From positions 1-64,000 of the forward strand of contig NZ_BAFR01000131.1 of the NCBI RefSeq assembly GCF_000308435.1: a DNA stretch of 64,000 nucleotides, read 5' to 3'. Made by a program: the position numbers and the translations under genes. Source of the stretch: Nocardia araoensis NBRC 100135. GTDB taxonomy: Bacteria; Actinomycetota; Actinomycetes; Mycobacteriales; Mycobacteriaceae. Each line of letters begins with the position of its first letter. The first letter of the stretch is position 1. The notes under the pieces were generated by a model. It was not told the DNA's origin and did no database searches. It saw nothing but the letters and a program-made list of their open reading frames with translations. Below are positions 42,517 through 52,033 of this stretch, one piece after another.

Positions 42517-44066
42517 GCGCCGCAGCCGGTCGAGCAGCCCGCGGCCGCGGGTTCCGGGGCGGGTGCGCCGATGCGGGGCAGCCCGAGACCGACCCCGATC
42601 GGCGCGGTCTTCGGCGTGACACCGCGTTCGTGCGCGTCACCGGCGCGGGTGCGGCGGTGGCTCTTGATCGCGGCATCGGCCACCAGGTGGTGCGGCGCCG
42701 CGGCGGTGATGTCCACCGTGACCAGATCGCCGGGGCGAATCGGCTCGGCGGTGCCGCCCGGGCGGAAGTGCACCAGCCTGCCGTCGCGGGCGCGACCGCT
42801 CATGCGCGCGGTGGCGGCATTCTTCTTGCCGGCGCCCTCGGCGACCAGCAATTCCACCTCGGTGCCGACCAGCTCGCGGTTGGCGGAAAGGGAGATCTCC
42901 TCCTGCAGCGCGATGAGCCGGTCGTAGCGCTCCTGGACTACGGCTTTGGGCAGCTGATCGGGCATGTCGGCCGCGGGCGTACCCGGCCGCTTGGAGTACT
43001 GGAAGGTGTACGCGCTGGTGAAACGCGCCTGCCGGACCACGTCGAGGGTCTCCTGGAAATCCTCCTCGGTCTCGCCGGGGAAGCCCACGATGATGTCGGT
43101 GGTGATCGCGGCGTGCGGCATCGCGGCGCGCACCTTGTCGATGATCCCGAGGTAGCGCGCCTTGCGGTAGGAGCGGCGCATCGCCTTGAGCACCCGGTCC
43201 GAACCCGATTGCAGCGGCATGTGCAGCTGCGGGCAGATGTTCGGGGTCTCGGCCATGGCCTCGATCACGTCGTCGGTGAACTCCGCCGGGTGCGGCGAGG
43301 TGAAGCGGACCCGCTCCAAGCCGTCGATGTGCCCGCACGCGCGCAGCAGCTTGGCGAACGCGCCGCGGTCGCGGGGTTCGTCCGGGTCGGCGAACGAGGC
43401 GCCGTAGGAGTTCACGTTCTGGCCGAGCAGCGTCACCTCGAGCACGCCTTGGTCCACCAGCGCCTGCACTTCGGCGAGCACGTCACCGGGGCGGCGGTCG
43501 ACCTCCTTGCCGCGCAGCGAGGGCACGATGCAGAAGGTGCAGGTGTTGTTGCAGCCCACCGAAATGGACACCCAGCCCGCGTAAGCGGATTCGCGCTTGG
43601 CGGGCAGCGTGGACGGGAACGCCTCCAGCGACTCCAGGATCTCCACCTGAGCTTCCCGGTTGTGCCGCGCCCGCTCCAACAGCACCGGCAGCGAACCGAT
43701 GTTGTGGGTGCCGAAGACCACGTCCACCCACGGCGCCTTGCGCACGACGACGTCGCGATCCTTCTGCGCCAGGCAGCCGCCGACGGCGATCTGCATGCCG
43801 GGATGGCCCGCCTTGATCGGCGCCAGGTGACCGAGCGTGCCGTAGAGCTTGTTGTCGGCGTTCTCGCGCACCGCGCAGGTGTTGAAGACGACGAGGTCGG
43901 CCGTCGCGCCGGGCGCGGCCTTCACGTAGCCCGCGTCCTCCAGCAAACCCGACAAGCGTTCGGAATCGTGCACGTTCATCTGGCAACCGAAGGTGCGGAC
44001 CTCGTAGCTGCGTGCTGTGCCCTCGGCGGGCGCAGGAGACAACACTGCCTGTCCGATCGAATCCAC
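42513..44066 (-). CDS. miaB: tRNA-2-methylthio-N6-dimethylallyladenosine synthase MiaB
   Basis: A 517-residue radical-SAM methylthiotransferase acting on i6A37 of tRNA made by MiaA. The N-terminal auxiliary-cluster cysteines are in [22 protein letters not shown] and VGGCLAQKD; the radical-SAM cluster motif is [16 protein letters not shown] (CX3CX2C). A TRAM domain follows near residue 385 ([13 protein letters not shown]). The C-terminal 50 residues, ending in CSTGCGA, go beyond the E. coli enzyme. The start is GTG at 44066 with GGACGG upstream. Confidence 0.96.
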   Translation of the reverse strand: MDSIGQAVLSPAPAEGTARSYEVRTFGCQMNVHDSERLSGLLEDAGYVKAAPGATADLVVFNTCAVRENADNKLYGTLGHLAPIKAGHPGMQIAVGGCLAQKDRDVVVRKAPWVDVVFGTHNIGSLPVLLERARHNREAQVEILESLEAFPSTLPAKRESAYAGWVSISVGCNNTCTFCIVPSLRGKEVDRRPGDVLAEVQALVDQGVLEVTLLGQNVNSYGASFADPDEPRDRGAFAKLLRACGHIDGLERVRFTSPHPAEFTDDVIEAMAETPNICPQLHMPLQSGSDRVLKAMRRSYRKARYLGIIDKVRAAMPHAAITTDIIVGFPGETEEDFQETLDVVRQARFTSAYTFQYSKRPGTPAADMPDQLPKAVVQERYDRLIALQEEISLSANRELVGTEVELLVAEGAGKKNAATARMSGRARDGRLVHFRPGGTAEPIRPGDLVTVDITAAAPHHLVADAAIKSHRRTRAGDAHERGVTPKTAPIGVGLGLPRIGAPAPEPAAAGCSTGCGA

Positions 44067-44232
44067 CCGTCCAGGGTACGGGGCGGCCTCCAGCGGCTTT
44101 CGCGGGCATCGACGCAGGACTCGGGGCGATCCGCGGTCGACGGCGGAGGAACCGGGAGGTTACACCCACGTGTCGGATCGGCGCGGCGGGACGGTGTGTC
44201 GCGGAAAGTCGGGCAAATTTCCGATTTTTGCC

Positions 44233-44238
44233 TAAGGT
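44233..44238 (+). promoter_or_regulatory. Possible -10 element of the glu operon
   Basis: TAAGGT ends 7 bases before the ATG at 44246, the distance expected for a leaderless transcript beginning at that ATG. The AAGG in it could also act as a Shine-Dalgarno site for the same ATG. No good -35 was seen. Confidence 0.35.
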
Positions 44239-44245
44239 CATGACC

Positions 44246-45055
44246 ATGACCGACGACGACGCCGCGCCCGCCACGACCGGGGACGCCTCTGCCGGGGCCG
44301 TCAATGCCGCCACAAGCGGACCGCCGATGATCTTGATGCGCAAAGTGGACAAACACTTCGGCGACCTGCACGTACTCAAGGACATCAACCTCGAGGTGCC
44401 CAAAGGGCAGGTCGTCATCGTGCTGGGGCCATCGGGGTCCGGTAAGTCGACGCTGTGCCGCACCATCAACCGGCTGGAGCCGATCGATTCCGGCGACATC
44501 GCCATCGACGGCGTCCCGCTGCCCGCCGAGGGCCGCGCTCTGGCCGCGCTACGCGCCGACGTCGGCATGGTCTTCCAGTCGTTCAACCTCTTCGCGCACA
44601 AGACGATCCTCGAGAACGTCATGCTCGCGCCGGTCAAGGTCCGCAAGATCAAGAAGGACGATGCCCGGACCCGCGCCATGGAGTTGCTCGACCGGGTCGG
44701 CATCGCCGACCAGGCCGACAAGTACCCGGCGCAGTTGTCCGGCGGCCAGCAGCAGCGCGTCGCCATCGCCAGGGCGCTGGCGATGAACCCGAAGGTGATG
44801 CTGTTCGACGAACCGACCTCCGCGCTGGACCCGGAGATGGTCAACGAGGTGCTGGAAGTCATGGTGTCTCTGGCCAAGGACGGGATGACGATGCTGGTCG
44901 TCACCCACGAGATGGGCTTCGCGCGCCGCGCGGGGAATCGGGTGCTGTTCATGGCCGACGGCCAGGTGGTGGAGGACGCGGCGCCGGACGCCTTCTTCAC
45001 CGCCCCGAAGTCCGAGCGAGCGAAGGACTTCCTGGGCAAGATCTTGAGCCACTGA
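44246..45055 (+). CDS. gluA: Glutamate ABC transporter ATP-binding protein
   Basis: A 269-residue ABC ATPase. Walker A is [10 protein letters not shown], the Q-loop is in [16 protein letters not shown], the signature is [16 protein letters not shown], Walker B is [14 protein letters not shown], and the H-loop is VTHEM. It belongs to the polar amino-acid uptake family (GlnQ/GluA) and drives import by the GluB/GluC/GluD system. The first 25 residues are a disordered acidic/Ala-rich extension. ATG 44246 was preferred over the in-frame ATG at 44240 on spacing. Starts about 180 bp from divergent miaB. Confidence 0.94.
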   Translation: MTDDDAAPATTGDASAGAVNAATSGPPMILMRKVDKHFGDLHVLKDINLEVPKGQVVIVLGPSGSGKSTLCRTINRLEPIDSGDIAIDGVPLPAEGRALAALRADVGMVFQSFNLFAHKTILENVMLAPVKVRKIKKDDARTRAMELLDRVGIADQADKYPAQLSGGQQQRVAIARALAMNPKVMLFDEPTSALDPEMVNEVLEVMVSLAKDGMTMLVVTHEMGFARRAGNRVLFMADGQVVEDAAPDAFFTAPKSERAKDFLGKILSH

Positions 45056-45106
45056 CCTGCCGGACACAGCGGCCAGCACACCCACTGGATAGGGAGAAGG
45101 AACTCG

Positions 45107-45943
45107 ATGAGGATCAATCGCGCTCTGCGCATCGGTGTCGGAGCGATCGCCCTGACACTCGCCGCCGCGACCGCCACCGCGTGTGGCGGCGGCGGCGACA
45201 AATCCGCCCTTGATCACGCCAAGGACGGCAAGCTCACCATCGGCATCAAGTTCGACCAGCCGGGCCTCGGCCTGCGGAACAAGGACGGGTCCTACAGCGG
45301 CTTCGATGTCGAGGTGGCCAAGTACGTCGCCGGGAAACTGGGTGTGCAGCCGAACGACATCACGTTCAAGGAAGCGCCGTCGCCGCAGCGTGAGACTTTG
45401 ATCGAGAACGGACAGGTCGACTACATCGTCGCCACCTACTCGATCAACGACAAGCGCAAGGAGAAGGTCGACTTCGCCGGGCCTTACTACGTCGCGGGAC
45501 AGTCGCTGCTGGTGCGCGCCGACAACACCGACATCAACGGCCCGGACAACCTGAAGGGCAAGAAGGTCTGCTCGGTGAAGGGCTCCACTCCGGCCCAGAA
45601 CATCGAGAAGAACTACCCCGACACGCAGTTGCAGACCAACGACACCTACTCGCTGTGCCTCGAGGGCCTGCGCGCCGGATCGTGGGACGCGGTCACCACC
45701 GACGACATCATCCTCGCCGGTTACGCGGCGCAGAGCAGCGGCGCGTTCAAGGTGGTCGGCAAGCCGTTCACCACGGAGAACTACGGCATCGGGTTGAAGA
45801 AGGGCGACAAGGAACTGCGCGACAAGGTCAACGACGCGATCGAGGCGATGATCGCCGACGGTTCCTGGAAGAAGGCGTTCGACTCGACCGTCGGCGCCTC
45901 GGGCTACCAGGCCCCGCAGCCGCCGACGGTGAACCGGTACTGA
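45107..45943 (+). CDS. gluB: Glutamate-binding lipoprotein
   Basis: A 278-residue substrate-binding protein. The lipoprotein signal peptide ends in a TATAC lipobox near residue 26, followed by a Gly-rich linker. The family 3 solute-binding domain shows KLTIGIKFDQPGLGLRNKDG, GFDVEVAKYVAGKLG and KGKKVCSVKGSTPAQNI, typical of GluB/PEB1-type acidic amino-acid binders. Anchored outside the membrane, it delivers glutamate or aspartate to GluC/GluD. GAAGGA ribosome site, 51 bp after gluA. Confidence 0.94.
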   Translation: MRINRALRIGVGAIALTLAAATATACGGGGDKSALDHAKDGKLTIGIKFDQPGLGLRNKDGSYSGFDVEVAKYVAGKLGVQPNDITFKEAPSPQRETLIENGQVDYIVATYSINDKRKEKVDFAGPYYVAGQSLLVRADNTDINGPDNLKGKKVCSVKGSTPAQNIEKNYPDTQLQTNDTYSLCLEGLRAGSWDAVTTDDIILAGYAAQSSGAFKVVGKPFTTENYGIGLKKGDKELRDKVNDAIEAMIADGSWKKAFDSTVGASGYQAPQPPTVNRY

Positions 45944-46051
45944 GCGTCCGCACCCGTTCGCCCCAGTACGGGTGGCCCGTCCCCGACCGGGCCGGGCCAC
46001 CCGCCGCACCTCCCCTGACCATCGAGACCCGATCGGAGGAACGCGTCCGCC

Positions 46052-46732
46052 GTGTTCGACCTGATCTCGAGGTACGACAGCCAAATCCTCGAAGCCTTCT
46101 GGGTGACCATCCAGCTGACCGTGCTGTCCGCGGTCGGCGCGCTGATCCTCGGCACCGTCGTGGCGGCGCTGCGCGTGTCTCCCGTGCCGGTCGCCCGCTG
46201 GGTCGGCACCGCTTATGTCACCATCTTCCGCAATACTCCGCTCACGCTGATCATCGTGTTCATGTCGCTGGGCCTCTACACCACGATGGGCTGGCGCCTC
46301 GCGGGTGAGGGGCCGAACTCGCTGGCACAGAACAATTTCCGCTTCGCGGTCGTCGGCCTGAGCATCTACACAGCCTCCTTCGTCTGCGAGTCGTTGCGCG
46401 CGGGCATCAACACCGTGCCGATGGGCCAGTCCGAGGCGGGCCGCTCGCTCGGGTTCGGCTTCTTGCAGAATCTGCGGCTGGTCGTGCTGCCGCAAGCCTT
46501 CCGATCGGTCATCGCCCCGCTGGGCAGCGTGCTGATCGCGCTGACCAAGAACTCCACCATCGCCTCGGCGATCGGCGTCGCCGAAGCCGCGACCCTGATG
46601 GCGGAGATGACCGAGACCGAGGCCGCGGTCCTGGCGATCGGCGCGATCTTCGCGCTCGGCTTCGTGATCCTGACCCTGCCGACCGGCCTGTTCTTCGGCT
46701 GGCTTGCCAAGAAATACGAGGTGGCCCGATGA
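46052..46732 (+). CDS. gluC: Glutamate ABC transporter permease GluC
   Basis: A 226-residue permease of the HisM/GlnP type with about five membrane helices. It starts MFDLISRYDSQILEAFWVTIQLTV and has the EAA-type coupling loop AGRSLGFGFLQNLRLVVLPQAFRSVIAPLG that touches the ATPase. It pairs with GluD to form the membrane channel. ATGA overlap with gluD. Its GTG start is preceded by a CGGAGGAAC site. Confidence 0.94.
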   Translation: MFDLISRYDSQILEAFWVTIQLTVLSAVGALILGTVVAALRVSPVPVARWVGTAYVTIFRNTPLTLIIVFMSLGLYTTMGWRLAGEGPNSLAQNNFRFAVVGLSIYTASFVCESLRAGINTVPMGQSEAGRSLGFGFLQNLRLVVLPQAFRSVIAPLGSVLIALTKNSTIASAIGVAEAATLMAEMTETEAAVLAIGAIFALGFVILTLPTGLFFGWLAKKYEVAR

Positions 46733-47631
46733 GCGCAGGCGCTTCGGTCCTGTTCGACGCGCCGGGCCCGAAGGCTCGGCTGCGCAACAACGTCTACTCC
46801 CTGCTGGTCGTGGTCGCCGTGGTCGCGGCGGGCTGGGTGCTCTATCGCGGTTTCGCCGACAAGGGACAGTTCACCGCCGAGAAATGGAAGCCGTTCCTGG
46901 AGGCGGAGGTCTGGTCGACCTACCTGCTGCCCGGTCTGCGCGGCACGGTCGTCGCCGCGCTGCTGTCCATCGTGTTCGCGCTGATCATCGGCATGATCTT
47001 CGGCGTACTGCGGCTGTCGGACCATCGCATCGTGCGCTGGGTCGCGGGAGCCGTCGTCGAGGTGGCACGCGCCATCCCCGTGCTGATCTTGATGATCTTC
47101 CTGTTCGCGATGTACTCCGAGTACGACGTGTTCGAATCCGAGGATCTCGCCCTCGCCGCGGTGGTCACGGCGCTGACCGTCTACAACGGCTCGGTCATCG
47201 CGGAGATCGTGCGCGCGGGCATCCGCTCGCTGCCGAAGGGGCAGACCGAGGCGGCCGTCGCGCTCGGCCTGCGCAAGAACCAGCTGATGCGGTTGATCCT
47301 GCTGCCGCAGGCGATCACGGCCATGCTGCCCGCGCTGGTATCGCAGATGGTGGTGGCGCTCAAGGATTCGGCGCTGGGCTACCAGATCACCTATGTCGAA
47401 ATCGTGCGTTCCGGCCAGCAACTCGGCGCGGCCGAACAGAACACGATTCCGGCGCTGATCGTCATCGCGATCATCATGATCGCGCTCAACAGCGCGTTGA
47501 CGCTGGTGGCGACCAAGCTGGAGCAGCGGCTGCGGGCACGCAAGCGCGGGAAGGGCGGCGGCGCGGTCGTCGCCGCGGACTCGGTCATCACCGACGCCGC
47601 GCCCGGCGTCGACCTCGGGCAGAAACCCTGA
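46729..47631 (+). CDS. gluD: Glutamate ABC transporter permease GluD
   Basis: A 300-residue partner permease with an additional N-terminal helix (VYSLLVVVAVVAAGWVLYRG). The coupling loop is EAAVALGLRKNQLMRLILLPQAITAMLPALV. The C-terminus carries a basic region ARKRGKGGG and a disordered tail. With gluA, gluB and gluC it forms the high-affinity glutamate importer known from Corynebacterium glutamicum. A strong hairpin 66 bp after its stop marks the operon end. Confidence 0.94.
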   Translation: MSAGASVLFDAPGPKARLRNNVYSLLVVVAVVAAGWVLYRGFADKGQFTAEKWKPFLEAEVWSTYLLPGLRGTVVAALLSIVFALIIGMIFGVLRLSDHRIVRWVAGAVVEVARAIPVLILMIFLFAMYSEYDVFESEDLALAAVVTALTVYNGSVIAEIVRAGIRSLPKGQTEAAVALGLRKNQLMRLILLPQAITAMLPALVSQMVVALKDSALGYQITYVEIVRSGQQLGAAEQNTIPALIVIAIIMIALNSALTLVATKLEQRLRARKRGKGGGAVVAADSVITDAAPGVDLGQKP

Positions 47632-47696
47632 GCCGACTGCGAAATCGTTGCCGCGCAAGCGAACTGGTTACCGCGCGGCAATAGTGCACGGCGCCG

Positions 47697-47727
47697 GAGT
47701 GTTGCGCTCGAGCTGAGCGCAACACTC
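47697..47727 (+). terminator. Intrinsic-type hairpin after gluD
   Basis: GAGTGTTGCGCTC and GAGCGCAACACTC form a perfect 13-bp stem around a five-base loop. There is no T-run after it, as is usual for actinobacterial terminators. It separates the glu operon from the amine oxidase gene. Confidence 0.7.
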
Positions 47728-47829
47728 GTGCCCCCGGCGGCGCCCGGTCAATCTCGTAGGCATACGCCGATCCCCGGTATTCGACCGGTGGGACGGTCAT
47801 CAATGCGTCATACCTACGGGAGTTGATCG

Positions 47830-49351
47830 ATGACCAGCCGTACCTCCGACCTTCTCTTCGACGAGTCCTTCTCCTTCCCTGGCGAACTGCGCCGCCCGGG
47901 CCACGCGGGCCCCGCGCGGGTCGCGGTGATCGGCGCGGGCGCGAGCGGTCTGGCCGCCGCCTACGAATTGCAACGCCACGGTCTGGATGTGACCGTTTAC
48001 GAGCGCACGGCGCGTCCCGGCGGGCGGGTGCGCACCTGGCGGTTCTGGGACGGCACCCACGGTGAACTCGGTGCGATGCGGATTCCGGGCAACCATCACT
48101 GCACGCTGCACTACGTCGACGAGTTCGGCTTGGCCACAAGGCCTTTCGTCAACGCGAATCCGGATGCGTACTATCTGCTGCGTGGCCACCGGGTGCGCAG
48201 GTCCCAGGTGGAACAGGTGCTGCCCGCCTATCAGCTGTACGAGGCCGAGCGCACCGACCCCTTGCTGGTGCTCGAGCGGCTGCTGCGCGACGCCTGGCTC
48301 GGCCTCGGCGATCATCGACGCAAGGCCCTGCTGGCCGGTGACGTGGCCGACCCGGAGCTGGACCGGCTCGCGGCGACCTCGCTGTGGCAGTTCACCCGGC
48401 AACGGCCTCTCGCCGGACGCCTGGGATCTGATCGGGCATGCCAGCGGACTGCTGCACTACGAGCACGCCTCGCTGCTGGAGGTGCTCGTGGACTACTTCG
48501 GATTGTTCAATGTGGACCAGCTGGAACTGGTGGACGGTACCGACGCGCTCATCCGCGGTTTCACCGACGCGCTGCGCCCCGGCAGCCTGCGGCTGGCCAC
48601 CCGCATCACCGAGCTGCACGTCACCGGCGAGGGCGTGCGATTGCGCGGCGAGCGGCACGGCGCCGCGCTCACCGACGAGGTCGACTTCGTGATCTGCGCG
48701 GTGCCCGCACCCGGCCTGGACCAGATCGACATCTCCCCCGTGCTGCCCGCGCCCCAGCGGCAGGCGATCCGCGGCATCAGTTACGCCAGCAGCACGAAGA
48801 CCCTCGTTCACGTCCGGGAGCGGCACTGGGAGCACGTCGACGGCATCTTCGGCGGCGGCAGTTTCACCGATCTGCCGATCCAGCAGGTGTGGTACCCGTC
48901 CGACAACGCCCGGCTCGCTCCCGGGACGACCCGCTGGAGCGCCGCGGATCCCGAACGCTCGCACGCGCCGGCCGTGCTCACCGCGGCATACCTGTGGGAG
49001 AACAACGCCAGGCGGTTCGCCGCGCTGCCCGAGAGCGACCGCACCAGAATCGTGCTCGCCTCGCTCGAGCAGCTGCATCCCGGCCTGACCGGCGTCGTCG
49101 ACGACGTCGTGCACTGGACCTGGGACGAGCAGGTCGGCATCGGCGGCGGCGCGTTCGCCTACCTCGCGCCGGGACAGCACGCGCGCTACCTCGCGGAAAT
49201 CGGCGCCCCGCATCCGCATTCGGCGCCGCGGGTGTTCTTCGCCGGCGAGCATCTCTCGGTCGCGCACGCCTGGATCCAAGGCGCGCTGCAATCGGCGCTG
49301 GAGTCGGTGCGCCAAGTGCTGGATCAGGTGAGCGTGCCACGTGCGGCTTGA
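47830..49351 (+). pseudogene. Flavin monoamine oxidase family protein, frameshifted
   Basis: Two frames together encode a full-length FAD amine oxidase of about 506 residues. The first (47830-48399) has the Rossmann motif VIGAGASGLAAAYELQRHG with VYERTARPGGRVRTW. It breaks after LWQFTR at 48399. The second (from 48401) continues NGLSPDAWDLIGHASGLLHYE and ends with the FAD-binding VFFAGEHLSVAHAWIQGAL block. One additional C at 48400 would explain the break. Coding quality is high on both sides, so this is either a recent mutation or a sequence error. Intact relatives oxidise amines or L-amino acids. The EamA gene starts within its last 11 bases. Confidence 0.75.
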
Positions 49352-50294
49352 TCGCGCGACCTGGGTGCTCGCCTCGGTGAGCGCCGTGTGGGGCGCCAGC
49401 TACACGGTCACCGGCTGGGGCCTGCGCGAACTGGACGTGGTGACCTTCAACGCGATCCGCTTCGCCGCGGCCGCGCCGCTACTGCTGCTCCTCACGCTCG
49501 CCGTGGAGGGCAGGCCCGTCATCGCACGCCGGTGGTGGCCACGCCTGGCCCTGTCGGCGGCGATCGGCATCGTGGCGTATCAGCTGGCCTTCAGCGCCGC
49601 CGTCGCGCTCACCACGGTCACCGAGTCCGCCATCCTGATCGCGCTGTCACCGTTGTGGACCGCGCTGCTGGCGCGGCTGACCGGAGAGCCCGTCCGCGCC
49701 GCCGTGCTGATCGGCGCCTGCGTGGCGATGGCCGGTGTGATCCTGGTGGTCCTCGGCCGCGGGGCGGGCCACTCTGCGCCGAACCGCGTGCTCGGTGACT
49801 CGGCTGCCCTGGCCGCGTCGGCACTGTGGGGCGCCTACCCGGTCGTCACCCGCCCCCTGCTCACCGACCACAGCCCCCTGCGGGTGACAGCGTGGGCTTC
49901 GGTGATCGGCGCCGCGATACTGCTGCTGCTGCCCGTGGCATCCGCACCGGCACCGCCGCGCGAGCTGCCGAGGTGGTCCGGAACGACCGTGGTCTCGCTC
50001 GCCTTTTCCGTGCTGGCGGTGACCATTTACGGCCTCGTGGCGTGGTACTGGGGCGTGCGGCGGGTGGGGTCGGCGCAAACGATGGTCTTCATGTTCGCGG
50101 TGCCGGTGGCGGCGGCGGTGTTCGCGGTGACGGCCGGCGCGGAACGCATCACCTGGCCGCAGATCGCCGGTGCGGGTCTCGTGCTCGCGGCGCTGACCTA
50201 CAGCCAGCACGATTCGAAAATCCTCGACACAGGAGTAGGAAATGACGGTAACCACGACCTCGATCACGCTGGAACACGCGACGCTCATCGTTAG
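49341..50294 (+). CDS. EamA/DMT-superfamily exporter
   Basis: A 317-residue protein with ten transmembrane helices arranged as two EamA repeats. The first repeat starts ASVSAVWGASYTVTGWGLREL; the second begins SAALAASALWGAYPVVTRPLL. Family members export amino acids and other small metabolites; substrate unknown. Its GTG start lies within the end of the amine oxidase gene (11-bp overlap), so both were probably one unit, which would suit export or uptake of an amine or amino acid. The polar C-terminus overlaps the next gene by 53 bp. Confidence 0.88.
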   Translation: MRLDRATWVLASVSAVWGASYTVTGWGLRELDVVTFNAIRFAAAAPLLLLLTLAVEGRPVIARRWWPRLALSAAIGIVAYQLAFSAAVALTTVTESAILIALSPLWTALLARLTGEPVRAAVLIGACVAMAGVILVVLGRGAGHSAPNRVLGDSAALAASALWGAYPVVTRPLLTDHSPLRVTAWASVIGAAILLLLPVASAPAPPRELPRWSGTTVVSLAFSVLAVTIYGLVAWYWGVRRVGSAQTMVFMFAVPVAAAVFAVTAGAERITWPQIAGAGLVLAALTYSQHDSKILDTGVGNDGNHDLDHAGTRDAHR

Positions 50295-50694
50295 CGAGGC
50301 GCTGGCCTACGGCGCCGCGCAGGGGTTCGACCCGCTCACGGTGGCGGTTCTCGATCCCGGCGGCCATCTCGTCGCATTACAACGCCAGGACGGCTCCGGC
50401 ATACTGCGACCGCAGATCGCGATCGCCAAGGCCTGGGGCGTGCTCGGCCTCGGCGTCTCCAACCGCGAGATCGCCCGCCGCGCGGCGGCCGCGCCGACGT
50501 TCTTCACCTCGGTGGCCGCGCTCGCCGAAGGCCGCATTCTCGACGTGCCCGGCGGTGTCTTCATCCGGGACGCGGCGGGCGGGATCCTCGGCGCGGTCGG
50601 TTCCACGGGGGCGGCGACCTCCTTGGAGGACGAACGCGCCGCCGTGGCGGGCATCGAGGCCGCCGGTCTATTCGCCGACACAGGAGAGGTGTAG
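50242..50694 (+). CDS. GlcG/HbpS-family protein
   Basis: A 150-residue protein of the heme-degrading/heme-binding GlcG-HbpS family (DUF336). It has LEHATLIVSEALAYGAAQG, VAVLDPGGHLVALQRQDGS and GILGAVGSTGAATSLEDERAAVAGIEA, the conserved core. HbpS of Streptomyces binds heme and senses redox stress with a two-component system; other members are encoded with oxidases or glycolate genes. Here it ends a short unit with an amine oxidase and an exporter. GGAGTAGGAA is its ribosome site. No signal peptide, so cytoplasmic. Confidence 0.88.
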   Translation: MTVTTTSITLEHATLIVSEALAYGAAQGFDPLTVAVLDPGGHLVALQRQDGSGILRPQIAIAKAWGVLGLGVSNREIARRAAAAPTFFTSVAALAEGRILDVPGGVFIRDAAGGILGAVGSTGAATSLEDERAAVAGIEAAGLFADTGEV

Positions 50695-51180
50695 CCCGAC
50701 GATGCCGCACCCCAAACCCGCGCAGCGTTGCACCTCCGCCGCGGCGGTACGAAGGGTACAGACCTCGACCGCCGCGGGCCGAGCCCCGATCGGCTGTCCG
50801 AGCAGCGACAATCAGCAAACCGATCGAAAACGCCGTAGTCGCCCGCGATTTCGCTAGCACGGCGGCTGCGCCGGGCCGTACCCCGAGCAATAGCCGCACA
50901 TCGACCATCCGTATCCCGCACAGCCGACCGGCGTGGAGCGCAGTTGTGAGCGGGATACGGCTTCGCCCCACCGGGCCGGATCCGGTCGGCGCCGACCGTG
51001 CGCGCTCTCCCCGCACGACCGCGCAAGGCTTCGGCGGTGGTGACCAGGTGCCGACTCCGGTGAGGTCGGTACGGCCGACGAACTTCCACCAACTCGCGCG
51101 GTTCGCCTGCCGCCGGTACACGACAACACCTCGAACTGGTGGAGTACGGCTCCCGATCGCCGGGAGCCGCATGGGCGAGT
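50695..51180. other. Region without a firm gene between GlcG/HbpS and recX
   Basis: I see no convincing gene. On the minus strand a frame closing at 50854 ends in a Gly/Tyr/Cys-rich run (CAGYGWSMCGYCSGYG then PAQPPC), which might be a small protein end, but no start or ribosome site can be defended. The rest has normal GC and no repeats. Confidence 0.5.
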
Positions 51181-51957
51181 TCAGTCGATGGTCTCGTCGA
51201 GGTCGCCCTCGAACCCCTGATCGGCAAGTTCGGCCTTGACCACCCGATACGCCGTGGACTGGCCGTAGCCACGGCGGGCGAGCATGCCGACGAGGCGGCG
51301 AATCATCTTGTCCCGGTCCAGATCTCGCGGTAGCGAGCGCAATTTGCGGCGGACCAGCTCGGCGGCGCGGGTTTCCTCGTCGTCGGTGGTGATGGCGTCG
51401 AGCGCCGCCGCGGCATCCGATCGCGGGACGCCCTTGCGCCGGAGTTCTTGCGCGAGCGCCTGTTTGCCTTTACCGGAGAAGGTGTGCCGGGAGTGCACCC
51501 ATTGCTCGGCGAAGGCGGCGTCGTCGACGAGACCCACTTCGCCGAGGCGATCGAGCGCCCGTTCGCTCACTTCGGCCGAGTACCCCTTGGCGGCCAGACG
51601 CCGAGCCAGCTCGGCACGGCTGCGGGCGCGAACGGCGAGCAAGCGGAGACACGCCTCCTTCGCCTGTTCGACCGTTCCGCCTTCGGATCCGGCCGCTCCC
51701 GGATCGGCTGAGCGTCCTTCGGCGAGACCGGCGTCGGCCGAAGGCGAGCCGGAACGTGCCCGCGCGCCCCGGGGACCAGGCCGGGACCCAGCCGGACGCG
51801 CCCGCTGCGGATCGGACGCGTCCGGCCGAGTTCCCATGGTGTCCGGCGCAACCGAACCATCTTCGGCTCTCCGGACGAGCTCGATGTCCTGTCCGCGGGA
51901 CCGGACCCCGTCTGGCGACCCGGAGGCGGACAGAAGTTCTTCCAGCCGACGCCGCAT
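51181..51957 (-). CDS. recX: RecA regulator RecX with long N-terminal extension
   Basis: RecX is a three-helix-repeat protein that binds in the groove of the RecA filament and limits its activity. The family core occupies the last 160 residues: EACLRLLAVRARSRAELARRLAAKGY, ALDRLGEVGLVDDAAFAEQWV, and LVGMLARRGYGQSTAYRVV. About 95 residues rich in Arg, Ala, Gly and Pro precede it, absent from mycobacterial RecX (174 residues). The start is unsettled; I give the ATG at 51957, 76 bp after the recA stop, but codons upstream to 52065 are open. It is very likely cotranscribed with recA and so damage-induced. Confidence 0.85.
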   Translation of the reverse strand: MRRRLEELLSASGSPDGVRSRGQDIELVRRAEDGSVAPDTMGTRPDASDPQRARPAGSRPGPRGARARSGSPSADAGLAEGRSADPGAAGSEGGTVEQAKEACLRLLAVRARSRAELARRLAAKGYSAEVSERALDRLGEVGLVDDAAFAEQWVHSRHTFSGKGKQALAQELRRKGVPRSDAAAALDAITTDDEETRAAELVRRKLRSLPRDLDRDKMIRRLVGMLARRGYGQSTAYRVVKAELADQGFEGDLDETID

Positions 51958-52033
51958 CTCCTGCACCGCGTCGGCCCGTGACCGCCCGGAATCGGCCGGA
52001 GCCGTTCCGGGCGAGCGACGGCTGTGCGTCGGC

